64,000 nt of DNA from Salinicoccus sp. RF5 (GTDB taxonomy: Bacteria > Bacillota > Bacilli > Staphylococcales > Salinicoccaceae). A model generated the notes under the pieces. The model made no database searches, had not been told where the DNA came from, and saw only the letters and a program-made list of their open reading frames with translations. The DNA lies in NCBI RefSeq assembly GCF_020786625.1, contig NZ_JAJGRC010000001.1, positions 434,001 to 498,000 on the forward strand, in the 5' to 3' direction. Below are positions 1 through 7,727 of this stretch, one piece after another; the stretch's first letter is position 1; the number at the start of each line of letters is the position of its first letter. Both the position numbers and the translations under genes were made by a program.

Positions 1-343
1 AGAGGTTGTCCAGAACGAAATCGCCGGCGTTGTAGCCATATGGACGGATATCATTTTCAAGGTGGTACGTGTTTTCCTCTATCAGGGTCATATTAGTGGA
101 TTCTATGAAAGGATCCTCTTCCCCTTCCGTCTCAATCTGTTCCATCAGTGTTTGGTTCTCTTCCTGCAGTTCAGTCTCCCAGTCACCGGAATAGGACGTC
201 TCCGAATCCACCGAATCGGTGACGGTATTCATGATCAGGCTGAAGATGACGAGTGCGACCAGGAACAGGTACATGACCCAGGTCGATTTCAGTACGTAGA
301 TTTTAGCGAGTTCATTTCTGACGAGGTCGAATAGCTTAGTCAA
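1..343 (-). CDS. ABC transporter permease, ABC-2 type (partial, C-terminus off the left edge)
   Basis: This is the N-terminal ~114 residues of a membrane permease that pairs with the ATPase encoded just upstream. A short cytoplasmic stretch is followed by one strong hydrophobic segment at about residues 20-38, then a long acidic extracytoplasmic region rich in Glu, as in bacitracin-type (BcrB-like) permeases. I place the start at a TTG lying inside the stop region of the ATPase gene (ATTGACTAA), with a GGAGAG ribosome site about 8 bases before it, so the two reading frames overlap by 8 bases and are probably translationally coupled. The substrate cannot be told. The rest of the gene lies outside the window. 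Confidence 0.7.
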   Translation of the reverse strand, partial: MTKLFDLVRNELAKIYVLKSTWVMYLFLVALVIFSLIMNTVTDSVDSETSYSGDWETELQEENQTLMEQIETEGEEDPFIESTNMTLIEENTYHLENDIRPYGYNAGDFVLDNL

Positions 344-1253
344 TTACATTCTCTCCAATCATCTCGAGGAATCTTTCTTCCAGGGTGGTCTGCGTGACAT
401 TGACGCCGTATACCTCGATATCCCGATGGACCAGCGTCGTCACCAGATGCGGTATGTCATCCCTTTTCAACTGGATTTGCAGACGATCGACCGTCTCCAG
501 CACTTCAACATTCGGCATCGTCCGTAGCACCTCAATGGCTTCCTCTTGCGGATTCACATCCAGATTGACGATGGCAGTATCAGTATCGGTTTCTTCATTC
601 AAATCGTTGGTTGCGATGAGCTTACCGTTTTTGATGATGCCAATCCGGTCACACATCAGCTCGATTTCACTGAGCAGATGGCTGGATACGATGACGGAGA
701 CATTCTCTTCCACTGCCAGTCTGCGTATGTAGCGTCTAATCTCACGGATGCCCGCAGGATCCAGTCCGTTCGTCGGTTCATCCAGTATGAGCACCGATGG
801 GCGGTGGAGCAGTGCCTGTGCAATACCGAGGCGCTGGCGCATCCCGAGTGAATACTTTCCGACCTTGGTTCCGATCGCTTTATCCAGACCGACCAGCTTG
901 ATGACTTCCCTGATGCGCTCATCTGTAATGCCATTCGACATGCGTGCGAAATGCTTCAGATTCTGCCAGCCTGTCATGAACGGATACATTTCAGGGTTCT
1001 CGACGATTGCCCCCACTTCGCTGATTGCCTTTCTGTATTCCTTTTTGATGCTGTGGCCCTTGATGACGACATCACCCTCCGTAATGCCAATCAGTCCTAC
1101 CATCATGCGGATTGTAGTTGTCTTGCCGGCGCCATTCGGGCCGATGAATCCGAAAACCTCCCCTGGACGTATCTCAAAGTTCAGGTTCCGGATGATCTGC
1201 TTTCGACCGATGTCCTTATGTAGATCTATGATTTTCATAGTAGATTCAGACAT
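336..1253 (-). CDS. ABC transporter ATP-binding protein (BcrA/antibiotic-exporter type)
   Basis: This 305-residue protein would power a two-part exporter with the permease that follows it. It has the full ATPase set: Walker A GPNGAGKTT near residue 40, the signature YSLGMRQRLG near residue 135, Walker B VLILDEPTNGLDP and the switch histidine in SSHLLSE. The C-terminal ~80 residues form the extra domain seen in BcrA-like subunits of bacitracin and lantibiotic self-protection exporters. A good AAAGGAG ribosome site precedes the ATG. The family role (export of a peptide, drug or lipid) is established knowledge; the substrate here is unknown. It is the first gene of a two-gene operon, transcribed away from the acetyltransferase gene to its right. 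Confidence 0.88.
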   Translation of the reverse strand: MSESTMKIIDLHKDIGRKQIIRNLNFEIRPGEVFGFIGPNGAGKTTTIRMMVGLIGITEGDVVIKGHSIKKEYRKAISEVGAIVENPEMYPFMTGWQNLKHFARMSNGITDERIREVIKLVGLDKAIGTKVGKYSLGMRQRLGIAQALLHRPSVLILDEPTNGLDPAGIREIRRYIRRLAVEENVSVIVSSHLLSEIELMCDRIGIIKNGKLIATNDLNEETDTDTAIVNLDVNPQEEAIEVLRTMPNVEVLETVDRLQIQLKRDDIPHLVTTLVHRDIEVYGVNVTQTTLEERFLEMIGENVID

Positions 1254-1442
1254 ATCAAATCGCTCCTTTCGATGAATTTGTGGGAGTGTGTAATTCTTAA
1301 TACTCCATTTTATAGACTACCACATTAAAAAAGGTAATATCTTCTTTCAGCTAAAAATCTTCCATTTTGCATCCAGATACTTCTGATAGAATGGTGATAA
1401 TGGAATCAGTACTGACCATCTATTATTAGAGGAAGTGAAGTC

Positions 1443-1952
1443 ATGATCAGAAATGCTGAGGCCCAGGACCTCGAACATATCCTTGTCATTTATAATGATG
1501 CCATCCTCAACTCCACCGCCACATATTCCTATGAAGTTGAAGACCTTGAAGCCAGAGAACAATGGCTCAAAGAGAAGCAACAGAAAAAAGAGCCGGTCAT
1601 TGTATATGAGGAAGCAGGCCATGTAGTCGCCTTCGCCACCTATGGCACTTTCAGAAATAAACCTGCCTACCGTTATACTGTTGAACACTCAATCTATGTC
1701 GGAGAATCCGCAAGGTGTAAAGGAGTGGCTACACAGCTCCTTGAAGAACTCATCCGCATTGCGGGAACAGAAGGATACAGAGTTATGGTGGCTGGAATCG
1801 ATGCATCCAACAGCGGGAGTGTCAGATTGCACGAGAAGTTCGGGTTTGTCCATGCAGGTACATTGAAGAACGTCGGATTCAAGTTCGACAGATGGCTCGA
1901 CCTAAGCTTCTACCAGCTGGATCTGTACGAAAAAGAAGCATCGCACAGATAA
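1443..1952 (+). CDS. GNAT N-acetyltransferase, phosphinothricin acetyltransferase-like
   Basis: A 169-residue single-domain acetyl-CoA-dependent acetyltransferase. It opens with the pattern IRNAEAQDLEHILVIYND typical of the phosphinothricin/methionine sulfone (PAT, YncA/MddA) branch, and the acetyl-CoA pyrophosphate loop appears near residues 90-105 (ARCKGVATQLL). The C-terminal HEKFGFVHAGTLKNVGFKF stretch is also typical of that branch. Substrates in the family are small amines such as methionine sulfoximine; which one applies here is not decidable. It is monocistronic, preceded by a GAGGAAGTG ribosome site, and converges on hrtA with a terminator hairpin at its end. Confidence 0.85.
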   Translation: MIRNAEAQDLEHILVIYNDAILNSTATYSYEVEDLEAREQWLKEKQQKKEPVIVYEEAGHVVAFATYGTFRNKPAYRYTVEHSIYVGESARCKGVATQLLEELIRIAGTEGYRVMVAGIDASNSGSVRLHEKFGFVHAGTLKNVGFKFDRWLDLSFYQLDLYEKEASHR

Positions 1953-1979
1953 TTTTTTCTTGCGATACTTCTTCTTTTC
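1931..1979 (+). terminator. Rho-independent terminator overlapping the acetyltransferase stop
   Basis: The arms AGAAGCATCGCA (1934-1945) and TGCGATACTTCT (1961-1972) pair over 12 positions with one mismatch, followed by CTTTTC. The left arm lies in the last codons of the acetyltransferase gene. Confidence 0.5.
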
Positions 1980-1986
1980 ATCATAC

Positions 1987-2667
1987 TTACTCTTTCCCGA
2001 TGACCCCGTCCTTCATCTGTACGATGGTGTCAGCATATTCAAGGGTTTCTTCCTCATGTGTCACCATCAGTACTGTGATGTTCCTCTCCATGGATAAGGT
2101 CCTCAGCAGTTTCATCACTTCCATCGAGCGTTTCGAATCAAGGCTCGCCGTCGGTTCATCGGCAAACAGCATCTCAGGCTTATGGACGACTGCCCGGGCA
2201 ATCGCAACCCTCTGCTTCTCTCCGCCGGAGAGGGTACCAGGATAACTGTCCCTATGTCCCCACATGTCTACCAGGTCAAGTATGCTTTTGATTTCCTCAT
2301 TTCTTCTGTCTTTGCTCCATTTCAATTCTGCTGTATCCATCATCAACTCCAGCTGCTCCTGCACCGTCAAAAATGGTACGAGGTGCGCATGCTGGAATAC
2401 AAAACCGAACTTTTTGGCCCGTATTGCCCGTACCTGGCGGGGGTTCATATCTGTCAGCGCTTCGTTTTGAAATATGATTGTGCCGGCCGTCGATTTCTGC
2501 AGACCTGCTGCTATTGTGAGCAAAGTGCTTTTTCCAGACCCGGAAGCACCGGTGAGTGCAGTGATTTCACCTTTGGTGATTTCCAGATTGATGCCCTTCA
2601 AAACCTTTTCTTTTCTATTGGCACTGCTGAATATCTTTTCAAGTCCATCGATTGATAGGATCGGCAT
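1987..2667 (-). CDS. hrtA: Haem-regulated transporter ATPase HrtA
   Basis: A 226-residue LolD/MacB-class ATPase that with HrtB forms the exporter protecting staphylococci from toxic haem. Walker A is GASGSGKST near residue 42, the signature LSGGEKQRVAIARA and Walker B MLFADEPTASLDS are intact. I prefer the ATG at 2667 over a GTG nine bases upstream because a GGAGGTG ribosome site sits 7 bases before the ATG. The hrtB stop is one base upstream of this start, so the two genes are coupled. Identity as HrtA rather than another macrolide-type ATPase rests on its partners: HrtB-like permease, HssS and HssR all adjoin it. This gene is the distal end of the unit. Confidence 0.88.
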   Translation of the reverse strand: MPILSIDGLEKIFSSANRKEKVLKGINLEITKGEITALTGASGSGKSTLLTIAAGLQKSTAGTIIFQNEALTDMNPRQVRAIRAKKFGFVFQHAHLVPFLTVQEQLELMMDTAELKWSKDRRNEEIKSILDLVDMWGHRDSYPGTLSGGEKQRVAIARAVVHKPEMLFADEPTASLDSKRSMEVMKLLRTLSMERNITVLMVTHEEETLEYADTIVQMKDGVIGKE

Positions 2668-2668
2668 C

Positions 2669-3697
2669 CTACACACCTCCTTGGTTTATAGCCTGCATCG
2701 GTTCCACTCTGCTGATCTGTATTCCCGACACGCTGGAACCGGCGAATCCAATGATGATGAAGACAAGCGACATCATGGAAGCAGAACCGGCCGTCAACAT
2801 GGATGGCATGCCTGACGGCATGATCAGGGCAAGCAGTTGGCTGAGCCCTACTGATAAAATGAGGGCGATGGTTGTGATGATGGCCATCTGAGCCCACATC
2901 ATCCTGAAGAGGGTTGCTGTTTTGACGCCGACGGCCTTCAGGATGCCATACATTGCAATTTTCTGGACGTTGATCATATAGAAGAAGATGCCGAAAAGCA
3001 TGCCACTGATGATGAACAGGAATACGACGATCATGTTCAATGACAGCTGTTCTGCACTGTAACTTGGAATGGTATTCATGAATTCATCGTTTGTATATCT
3101 CTCAAGCCCCGCCACTGCAGGCGCGTCTTCACCTTCTACAAAAGCGATCTGATATGCATCCGTACGATACATCTCCTCGAAATCTGCACGATCTACAAAC
3201 GCGACCGGAGAATGACTGAACTTCTGCTGTTCGATGAATGACTCCACTTGCAATTCGCCATCCAACAGTCTGTTGGTCAGCCCCTCATCTTCCTTGATGG
3301 CCGATTCCATCAGTGAAGCATCCAAAATGGTCTCCCCTTCCTCCACTTGAGGAAAGAGACTTCCGTCTGAATTGACGAATGCAACGCCATGCCGCTTCCC
3401 ATCGTCACTTTCGAGCTCTCCCATCTGTATGGAGAAAAATGCAGCTTCCGGTACCGCTTCTTTGATTTCCGCCCTTTTCTTTTCATCCAAACCGGAAAAA
3501 TTATACTGTGATTCCGCTTCCGCCTCCATATAGAAGGTGCCTTCGGGCATATCCTTGATGAGTGAGGCATTATCATATGACAGCCCGTTCGCCAGGCCGG
3601 CTATGATCATCGTCAGCAGGCTGATCAGGAAAATTATCGAACCCAGAATCACATATCTTGTCTTGAACTTCATCATCTCTTTCCATGCCATCTTCAT
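2669..3697 (-). CDS. hrtB: Haem-regulated transporter permease HrtB
   Basis: A 342-residue FtsX/MacB-type permease: one N-terminal membrane segment (about residues 17-38), an extracytoplasmic domain of ~190 residues, then three membrane segments (about 222-245, 265-290, 305-325). The N-terminus (KMAWKEMMKFKTRYVI) and the region SYSAEQLSLNMI match S. aureus HrtB as I recall it, and the length (342 versus 351) fits. In the family, the dimer with HrtA extracts haem from the membrane. The ATG start overlaps the stop of a 25-codon upstream ORF (ATGA), which carries the strong ribosome site. An HssR-type direct repeat lies further upstream, inside the hssS-hrtB gap. Confidence 0.9.
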   Translation of the reverse strand: MKMAWKEMMKFKTRYVILGSIIFLISLLTMIIAGLANGLSYDNASLIKDMPEGTFYMEAEAESQYNFSGLDEKKRAEIKEAVPEAAFFSIQMGELESDDGKRHGVAFVNSDGSLFPQVEEGETILDASLMESAIKEDEGLTNRLLDGELQVESFIEQQKFSHSPVAFVDRADFEEMYRTDAYQIAFVEGEDAPAVAGLERYTNDEFMNTIPSYSAEQLSLNMIVVFLFIISGMLFGIFFYMINVQKIAMYGILKAVGVKTATLFRMMWAQMAIITTIALILSVGLSQLLALIMPSGMPSMLTAGSASMMSLVFIIIGFAGSSVSGIQISRVEPMQAINQGGV

Positions 3698-3771
3698 TCC
3701 GACACCGCCTCTGCTGTACCGGCCGTTCCGGATGATCGTACTTCAGAAAGTCCTTTCCTCTTGTTTTCCAT
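3694..3771 (-). CDS. Putative 25-residue leader ORF coupled to hrtB
   Basis: The frame encodes a short hydrophilic peptide beginning MENKRKGLSE and ending AEAVSE. It has the best ribosome site of the locus (GGGGAGGATG, 5 bases before the ATG), and its TGA stop overlaps the hrtB ATG as ATGA. hrtB itself has only a modest site (AGAGG). This arrangement suggests hrtB translation is driven by termination of the leader. No homologue is recognised; a competing out-of-frame ATG lies 8 bases upstream (3779). Confidence 0.45.
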   Translation of the reverse strand: MENKRKGLSEVRSSGTAGTAEAVSE

Positions 3772-3817
3772 AAAAACATCCTCCCCAGTTCATCTGTATT
3801 TCATACTCTATACTTCG

Positions 3818-3837
3818 AATATGAACGCAATATGTAC
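3818..3837 (-). promoter_or_regulatory. HssR-type direct repeat in front of hrtB/hrtA
   Basis: Read on the minus strand the site is GTACATATT-GC-GTTCATATT, one mismatch from the GTTCATATT-N2-GTTCATATT repeat described for S. aureus HssR. It ends 5 bases before TATAGA (3812-3807), so it occupies the -35 position, as expected for an OmpR-class activator. Confidence 0.78.
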
Positions 3838-3851
3838 TGAGGAGGATTATT

Positions 3852-5234
3852 TTAATTTTTTGGGAGCACAACCCGGAATACAGTGCCATGATCATTTGAT
3901 TGGACACTGATCGTTCCATTATGCAGCTCCACAACTTTCTGCACAATCGAGAGACCGAGGCCCGACCCTTGTATCTTCCCCGATCTTGAGGAATCTTCCC
4001 GGTAGAACCGTTCAAAGATGTGCTGCTTCGCTTCTTCTCCCATCCCGATGCCAGTATCCCTGAAGCTGACCTCTATATCATCCTCATGCTCAATCAGCTC
4101 TATCCCGATTTCACCAAACTTGCTGTTATATTTGATTGCATTGGACAGCAGGTTGTCCCATACCGCCTCGAGCAATGTTTCGTCCCCTGCAATAACAACA
4201 TCTTGGATATCATGGGAAAGCATCAGATTGTCTTCATCAATCCTCCATTCATAGCGATGGATCAGCCGGCGCAACTGACTGCCGACATCGTATTCCTTCT
4301 TTTTCAGAAGATGCTCTTCATGATCCAGAGATGACAGCAGCAGCAGCTGGTTCGTCATTGCACTGATGCGGTCGGATTCACCATTGATGATTGAGAGATA
4401 TTCCTGTGCTTTTCCATCACTGTCCAGTTCATTCTGAAGCAGTGCACTGTACCCTTTTATATTGGATAGCGGGGAATTTATATCATGGGTTATGTTGGAA
4501 ATGAAATCTTTGCGCATATTTTCAGTCTGCCTGATTCTTTCTGCCATCTGGGCAAAGCTCTTCGTCAGTTCCCCCAGCTCATCCTTCCGCTTCGTTTCAA
4601 GTCCGCCGATATCGTAGCTGCCCTTGGACAGCGCCTTTGTGGCCGCACTCAGTCGGGTTACGGGGCGCACCATATATTTGGTCCCAATAAGCACGAAAAT
4701 GATGCTCAAAACGATTGTGAGAAGGAAAAGCCAGCCGAACAGGAGGTGCATTTCATTGAAGAGCTTCTCTATATCCGGCCGCATGAACAGTGCGTAATTT
4801 TCCCCTTGATACTCCAAAGGCACACCGATGGTATTCTTAAGTTCGTTGGCAAAGAAACCGGTGACGAACGTCTCCCTCGGGAATCCCTGCATGCCATGAT
4901 GGATGTTTCCATCCAGCACGGTTTCAACGACATGATTCGGAAGCGCATCTTCCCTGAATTCCGAGCCGTAGAACGTCCCATCACCCGAATCATCAGTCAA
5001 GTATAGCTGGTAACCGACAGCCGCCATATTCTCGAGATATTCATTGATGGACACTTCAGGATTACCCTCGATGAAGGTCGCCATCTCCTTGGCAATCTGC
5101 GTATTCTTCGCATCATTTTCCGGCTTCAAGTACTGCTGGTAATACGTGTTCGAAATGAAGAATGCAGTCAGAAAGCTGAGCATCATGATACCTATTGTCG
5201 TTGCAGCAAAAGTAGAATATAAGGAGCGCATCAC
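3852..5234 (-). CDS. hssS: Haem-sensing histidine kinase HssS
   Basis: A 460-residue sensor kinase. Membrane segments lie at about residues 10-30 and 164-186, enclosing a sensor domain whose FYGSEFREDALPN and ETFVTGFF stretches match staphylococcal HssS. HAMP follows (about 186-240), then the HisKA domain with the phosphorylated histidine at residue 250 in ITHDINSPLSNI, the N box NLLSNAIKYN, and G boxes DTGIGMG and GSGLGLSIV. In S. aureus HssS responds to haem stress and phosphorylates HssR. The start overlaps the hssR stop by 4 bases. The THDINSPL box departs from the usual SHELRTPL form but keeps the key residues. Confidence 0.92.
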   Translation of the reverse strand: MMRSLYSTFAATTIGIMMLSFLTAFFISNTYYQQYLKPENDAKNTQIAKEMATFIEGNPEVSINEYLENMAAVGYQLYLTDDSGDGTFYGSEFREDALPNHVVETVLDGNIHHGMQGFPRETFVTGFFANELKNTIGVPLEYQGENYALFMRPDIEKLFNEMHLLFGWLFLLTIVLSIIFVLIGTKYMVRPVTRLSAATKALSKGSYDIGGLETKRKDELGELTKSFAQMAERIRQTENMRKDFISNITHDINSPLSNIKGYSALLQNELDSDGKAQEYLSIINGESDRISAMTNQLLLLSSLDHEEHLLKKKEYDVGSQLRRLIHRYEWRIDEDNLMLSHDIQDVVIAGDETLLEAVWDNLLSNAIKYNSKFGEIGIELIEHEDDIEVSFRDTGIGMGEEAKQHIFERFYREDSSRSGKIQGSGLGLSIVQKVVELHNGTISVQSNDHGTVFRVVLPKN

Positions 5235-5908
5235 TCATCCACCTCCAGGGAATATCCGACTCCCCTGACCGTATGGATGCGCGCTGGCACCGATAGTTGT
5301 CTGAAACGTTCCCTCAATCTTTTGATATGCACATCCACTGTCCGATTATCCCCTTCAAAATCCAGACCCCAGATGTCTTCGATCAACTGTTCTCGCGTAA
5401 AGACACGTTCGGGGTTCTTACCAAGCAAATACAGGAGCTCAAATTCCTTAAGGGGCAGCTTCACTGTCTTGGAACCGATCTTGATTGAATAGTTTTGCTG
5501 ATAAAGCAGGACATTGCCGAGCCTGACCGGGGCCTCTTCCTTCACTGCACCATACCGGCGGAGCAGGGCCTTTATCCTGAATATAAGTTCCTTTGCTTCA
5601 AAAGGCTTGACCAGGTAGTCATCCGTACCGGCCGTGTAGGCCAATTCCTTGTCTTCAATCTGGCCTTTGGCCGTAAGGATGATGATGGGGATATTGTATA
5701 TGTCACGAATCTCCTTCGTCAGTGCAATGCCATCCATATAGGGCATCATTACATCCACAACCGCTATGTCACATGGGTGCTCCTTGATATTTCTCAATGC
5801 ATCTCTGCCGTCTGTCGATTCGACTGTCGCATATCCCTCTTCTTCAAGTTCCAGCCGAATAAATTCCCTTATGTTCTTATCATCATCCACAATCAAAACG
5901 CGTGCCAT
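5231..5908 (-). CDS. hssR: Haem response regulator HssR
   Basis: A 225-residue OmpR-family regulator: receiver domain with acidic pocket DDD (8-10), phospho-acceptor Asp52 in VVDVMMPYMDG, conserved Thr in ILTAKG and Lys in YLVKPFEAKEL, then a winged-helix DNA-binding domain ending in VDVHIKRLRERF and TVRGVGYSLE. I choose the ATG at 5908 (AAAGGA upstream), which aligns with the receiver start; a longer open frame to 5974 has no such support. The protein should activate hrtBA. A second HssR-type repeat upstream of this gene suggests autoregulation. Unlike S. aureus, where hssRS and hrtAB diverge, all four genes here face the same way. Confidence 0.93.
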   Translation of the reverse strand: MARVLIVDDDKNIREFIRLELEEEGYATVESTDGRDALRNIKEHPCDIAVVDVMMPYMDGIALTKEIRDIYNIPIIILTAKGQIEDKELAYTAGTDDYLVKPFEAKELIFRIKALLRRYGAVKEEAPVRLGNVLLYQQNYSIKIGSKTVKLPLKEFELLYLLGKNPERVFTREQLIEDIWGLDFEGDNRTVDVHIKRLRERFRQLSVPARIHTVRGVGYSLEVDE

Positions 5909-5977
5909 ACTTTCGATCCTTTCACAAAGCATTCTAGTACAAACCCTTAAAATCATTTTCATCCATTCTATCATTAT

Positions 5978-5997
5978 TGTATGAACCGAATATGAAC
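5978..5997 (-). promoter_or_regulatory. HssR-type direct repeat in front of hssR
   Basis: Minus-strand GTTCATATT-CG-GTTCATACA: the first half matches the HssR consensus fully, the second differs at two bases. It lies about 70 bases before the hssR start with a TAGAAT-like -10 shortly downstream, consistent with autoactivation. Confidence 0.68.
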
Positions 5998-6129
5998 AGA
6001 TTTTCAGAACTATTCAATATATGGCCATACATAATAATTGGTATCTTCAAATCGCACTTCTATTGTTAAATACTTCAATTTTAGATAGAGTAAATACATA
6101 AGATTTTTATGGATTGGAGGGTGACCAAT

Positions 6130-6435
6130 ATGAAATTAAGCAACATTTTTCTGAGAGGCATCGCTATCATCTTATCGATTGTAGCGTTCGGTTTTTATAT
6201 TTTTGTTATTACCGAGTTCACAGAGGGAACTATCCTCTCATTTCCTTACATATTGTTGACCATCTATTTTGTTGTATCTTTGGTGAGCTATCCTTTCATA
6301 GCTCTGGAAGATAATAAGGTGATTGAAAAAATTCGATTTCTTCCCAGCAGTTCCATTCTGCTTGTAAATTTTACGCTTGCGCCTTTTATATTATTCAAGC
6401 GCCTTTCAGACAAGAAAGAAAGCCGCGTACCATGA
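6130..6435 (+). CDS. Small three-segment membrane protein, function unknown
   Basis: A 101-residue protein with hydrophobic segments at about residues 5-28, 33-55 and 73-92 and a basic C-terminal tail (KRLSDKKESRV). The ATG at 6130 is chosen because GGAGGGTG lies 7 bases before it; an in-frame ATG at 6109 lacks a site. I do not recognise the family. It heads the AT-rich island and is followed by a probable terminator at 6572-6615. Confidence 0.7.
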   Translation: MKLSNIFLRGIAIILSIVAFGFYIFVITEFTEGTILSFPYILLTIYFVVSLVSYPFIALEDNKVIEKIRFLPSSSILLVNFTLAPFILFKRLSDKKESRVP

Positions 6436-6857
6436 GTCTACCAATAAAAGGAGCCACATTCTTTTCTTCATTCGTTGTTTCAACTCCACATCTTTGATAT
6501 CCGGTTCTTCCTCCTCTTTATTCTTGGCAGCAAGATACTGAAGAAGCGGAAGCATCGGAGGATTAGAAAGAGAGGCTCAGCAAGGAAAATCTCTTTGCTG
6601 ATCCTCCCCTTTTTTGTACAGTACAATGACTTTCTGCACATTATTTTAATGGGATTTATGATGAAAGGAATGACGATCAATATACGGATAACATCCCCAA
6701 GAAACTTCAGTAACACTTCTCTCTCTTCTGTTTTCGGATGATGAAAACCAATTTTGTTTGAATTTTCAAAATTCGGTTATAGTTTATTATCAAGGAATTT
6801 TATGCCACATCTATATTCGAGATTTGAATAGGAACTACTTTATGGAGGAATGATAGG
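6436..6857. other. Intergenic stretch with a terminator, a palindrome and no supported gene
   Basis: Both strands carry open frames of ~80 codons, but both run through the terminator hairpin at 6572-6615 and lack convincing ribosome sites. The only other structure seen is the perfect palindrome GAATTTTCAAAATTC (6760-6774), just before a TATAGT-like -10 for the downstream 33-codon gene. Confidence 0.5.
6572..6615 (+). terminator. Rho-independent terminator
   Basis: A 12-bp stem GAGGCTCAGCAA/TTGCTGATCCTC with one mismatch, then CCC and six T. It most likely ends the 6130-6435 transcript. Confidence 0.65.
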
Positions 6858-6959
6858 ATGGAAAAAAGAAGACTGATCTTTATATTCATTTTAGGAATAA
6901 TTATAGGAATGATTTCGGTCACACTTTTCGGTAATCTTTTTGTAAACATCATATTCTAG
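6858..6959 (+). CDS. 33-residue single-span membrane peptide
   Basis: A short frame starting MEKRRLIF with an almost entirely hydrophobic body (residues 6-33), so a probable single transmembrane peptide with a basic cytoplasmic N-terminus. A strong GGAGGAATGATAGG ribosome site precedes the ATG. There is no recognised family. The charge-then-hydrophobic layout also resembles type I toxin-type peptides, but nothing else supports that. Confidence 0.5.
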   Translation: MEKRRLIFIFILGIIIGMISVTLFGNLFVNIIF

Positions 6960-7082
6960 CAAATGATTTCATGGACGCAGGCGTAGACCTCTGCACTCTA
7001 CAGTGTTGGGTATCTACTCCTTTTTCTGGTGGGACTGGATAGACGATCATTGAACCGACCCACCATCACTTATTGTACCTGC

Positions 7083-7505
7083 CTACCTGTTCTTTACAAT
7101 GATGCCACCTATTGACCCGACAAGTATGTAAATCAGGAAAAAGATCCATAAATAGATTATTGATATCGATTCTTCGCCGAACAGTGAAAAAACTGATAAT
7201 CCCAGTACCAGAATGGCAAGAGCTGCTTGAGAGAGTATGGACATGAAAACGAAAATGTTATGGGATATGCGTTCATCCGTCTCTGGTAAATCACTTTTTT
7301 CATGTCTGGCTATGAAAAATTCAAAAAGCAGCAGTAAGAATCCAGCTAAAGTTGCTCCAGCCATGACTTCAATCGGGAATCGACCTTGGATGAAATAAAC
7401 CACAAGAGATCCCAGCAGCATCCCACCCACTATTCCCAAGACCATATACAATCTGCTCTTTCTGATGTTTTTAACTTGGCTCTCCTGATCGAATAGATTA
7501 TTCAT
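7083..7505 (-). CDS. Four-segment membrane protein partnered with an XRE regulator
   Basis: A 140-residue protein with four predicted membrane segments (about residues 19-39, 46-68, 83-105, 110-135) and a polar KSDLPETDER loop between the second and third. The ATG at 7505 lies 6 bases after GAGGAGG and overlaps the regulator's stop (AATGAATAA), so the two genes are coupled. Small XRE-plus-membrane-protein pairs are widespread in Bacillota; their roles are mostly unknown. I do not recognise a specific family. Confidence 0.75.
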   Translation of the reverse strand: MNNLFDQESQVKNIRKSRLYMVLGIVGGMLLGSLVVYFIQGRFPIEVMAGATLAGFLLLLFEFFIARHEKSDLPETDERISHNIFVFMSILSQAALAILVLGLSVFSLFGEESISIIYLWIFFLIYILVGSIGGIIVKNR

Positions 7506-7710
7506 TTTCATCCTCCTCGAGAATAAAGACATTTTCCATAGGTTCGTCAAAGTATTTTAAAATTTTAAGAGAAAGCTCCAAGCTGGGATTATACTTATTT
7601 TTCTCAATCGCATTCATCGTTTGCCGTGTTACCTTAAGATCTTCGGCCATTTTGATTTGAGTGATTCCCTTCCTTGTGCGGATTTCTTTGATATGGTTTA
7701 TTACTCCCAA
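7498..7710 (-). CDS. XRE-family helix-turn-helix regulator
   Basis: A 70-residue stand-alone HTH protein. The helix-turn-helix is at about residues 14-40 (GITQIKMAEDLKVTRQTM), followed by the N-P-S-L helix of the YgzD/YvaO-like mini-XRE group and an acidic tail. The start is TTG, supported by GGAGGGGGAG just upstream. Two near-identical 16-bp palindromes flank and overlap its own promoter, so it is very likely an autorepressor that also controls the membrane partner. Confidence 0.9.
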   Translation of the reverse strand: MGVINHIKEIRTRKGITQIKMAEDLKVTRQTMNAIEKNKYNPSLELSLKILKYFDEPMENVFILEEDENE

Positions 7711-7727
7711 GACTCCCCCTCCAAAAA

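Noticed and set aside
1987-3697. Reading hrtA-hrtB as a VraFG/BceAB peptide-antibiotic exporter
   Set aside because: Those permeases are about 630 residues with ten membrane segments; this one has 342 residues and four, and it sits beside HssRS.
6480-6716. 78-codon hydrophobic frame on the minus strand
   Set aside because: It would run through a clear plus-strand terminator, starts at a GTG without a good ribosome site, and looks like the complement of AT-rich DNA.
7083-7710. Toxin-antitoxin reading of the XRE/membrane pair
   Set aside because: The partner is a four-helix protein without toxin features; the layout fits an autorepressed membrane-protein operon better.
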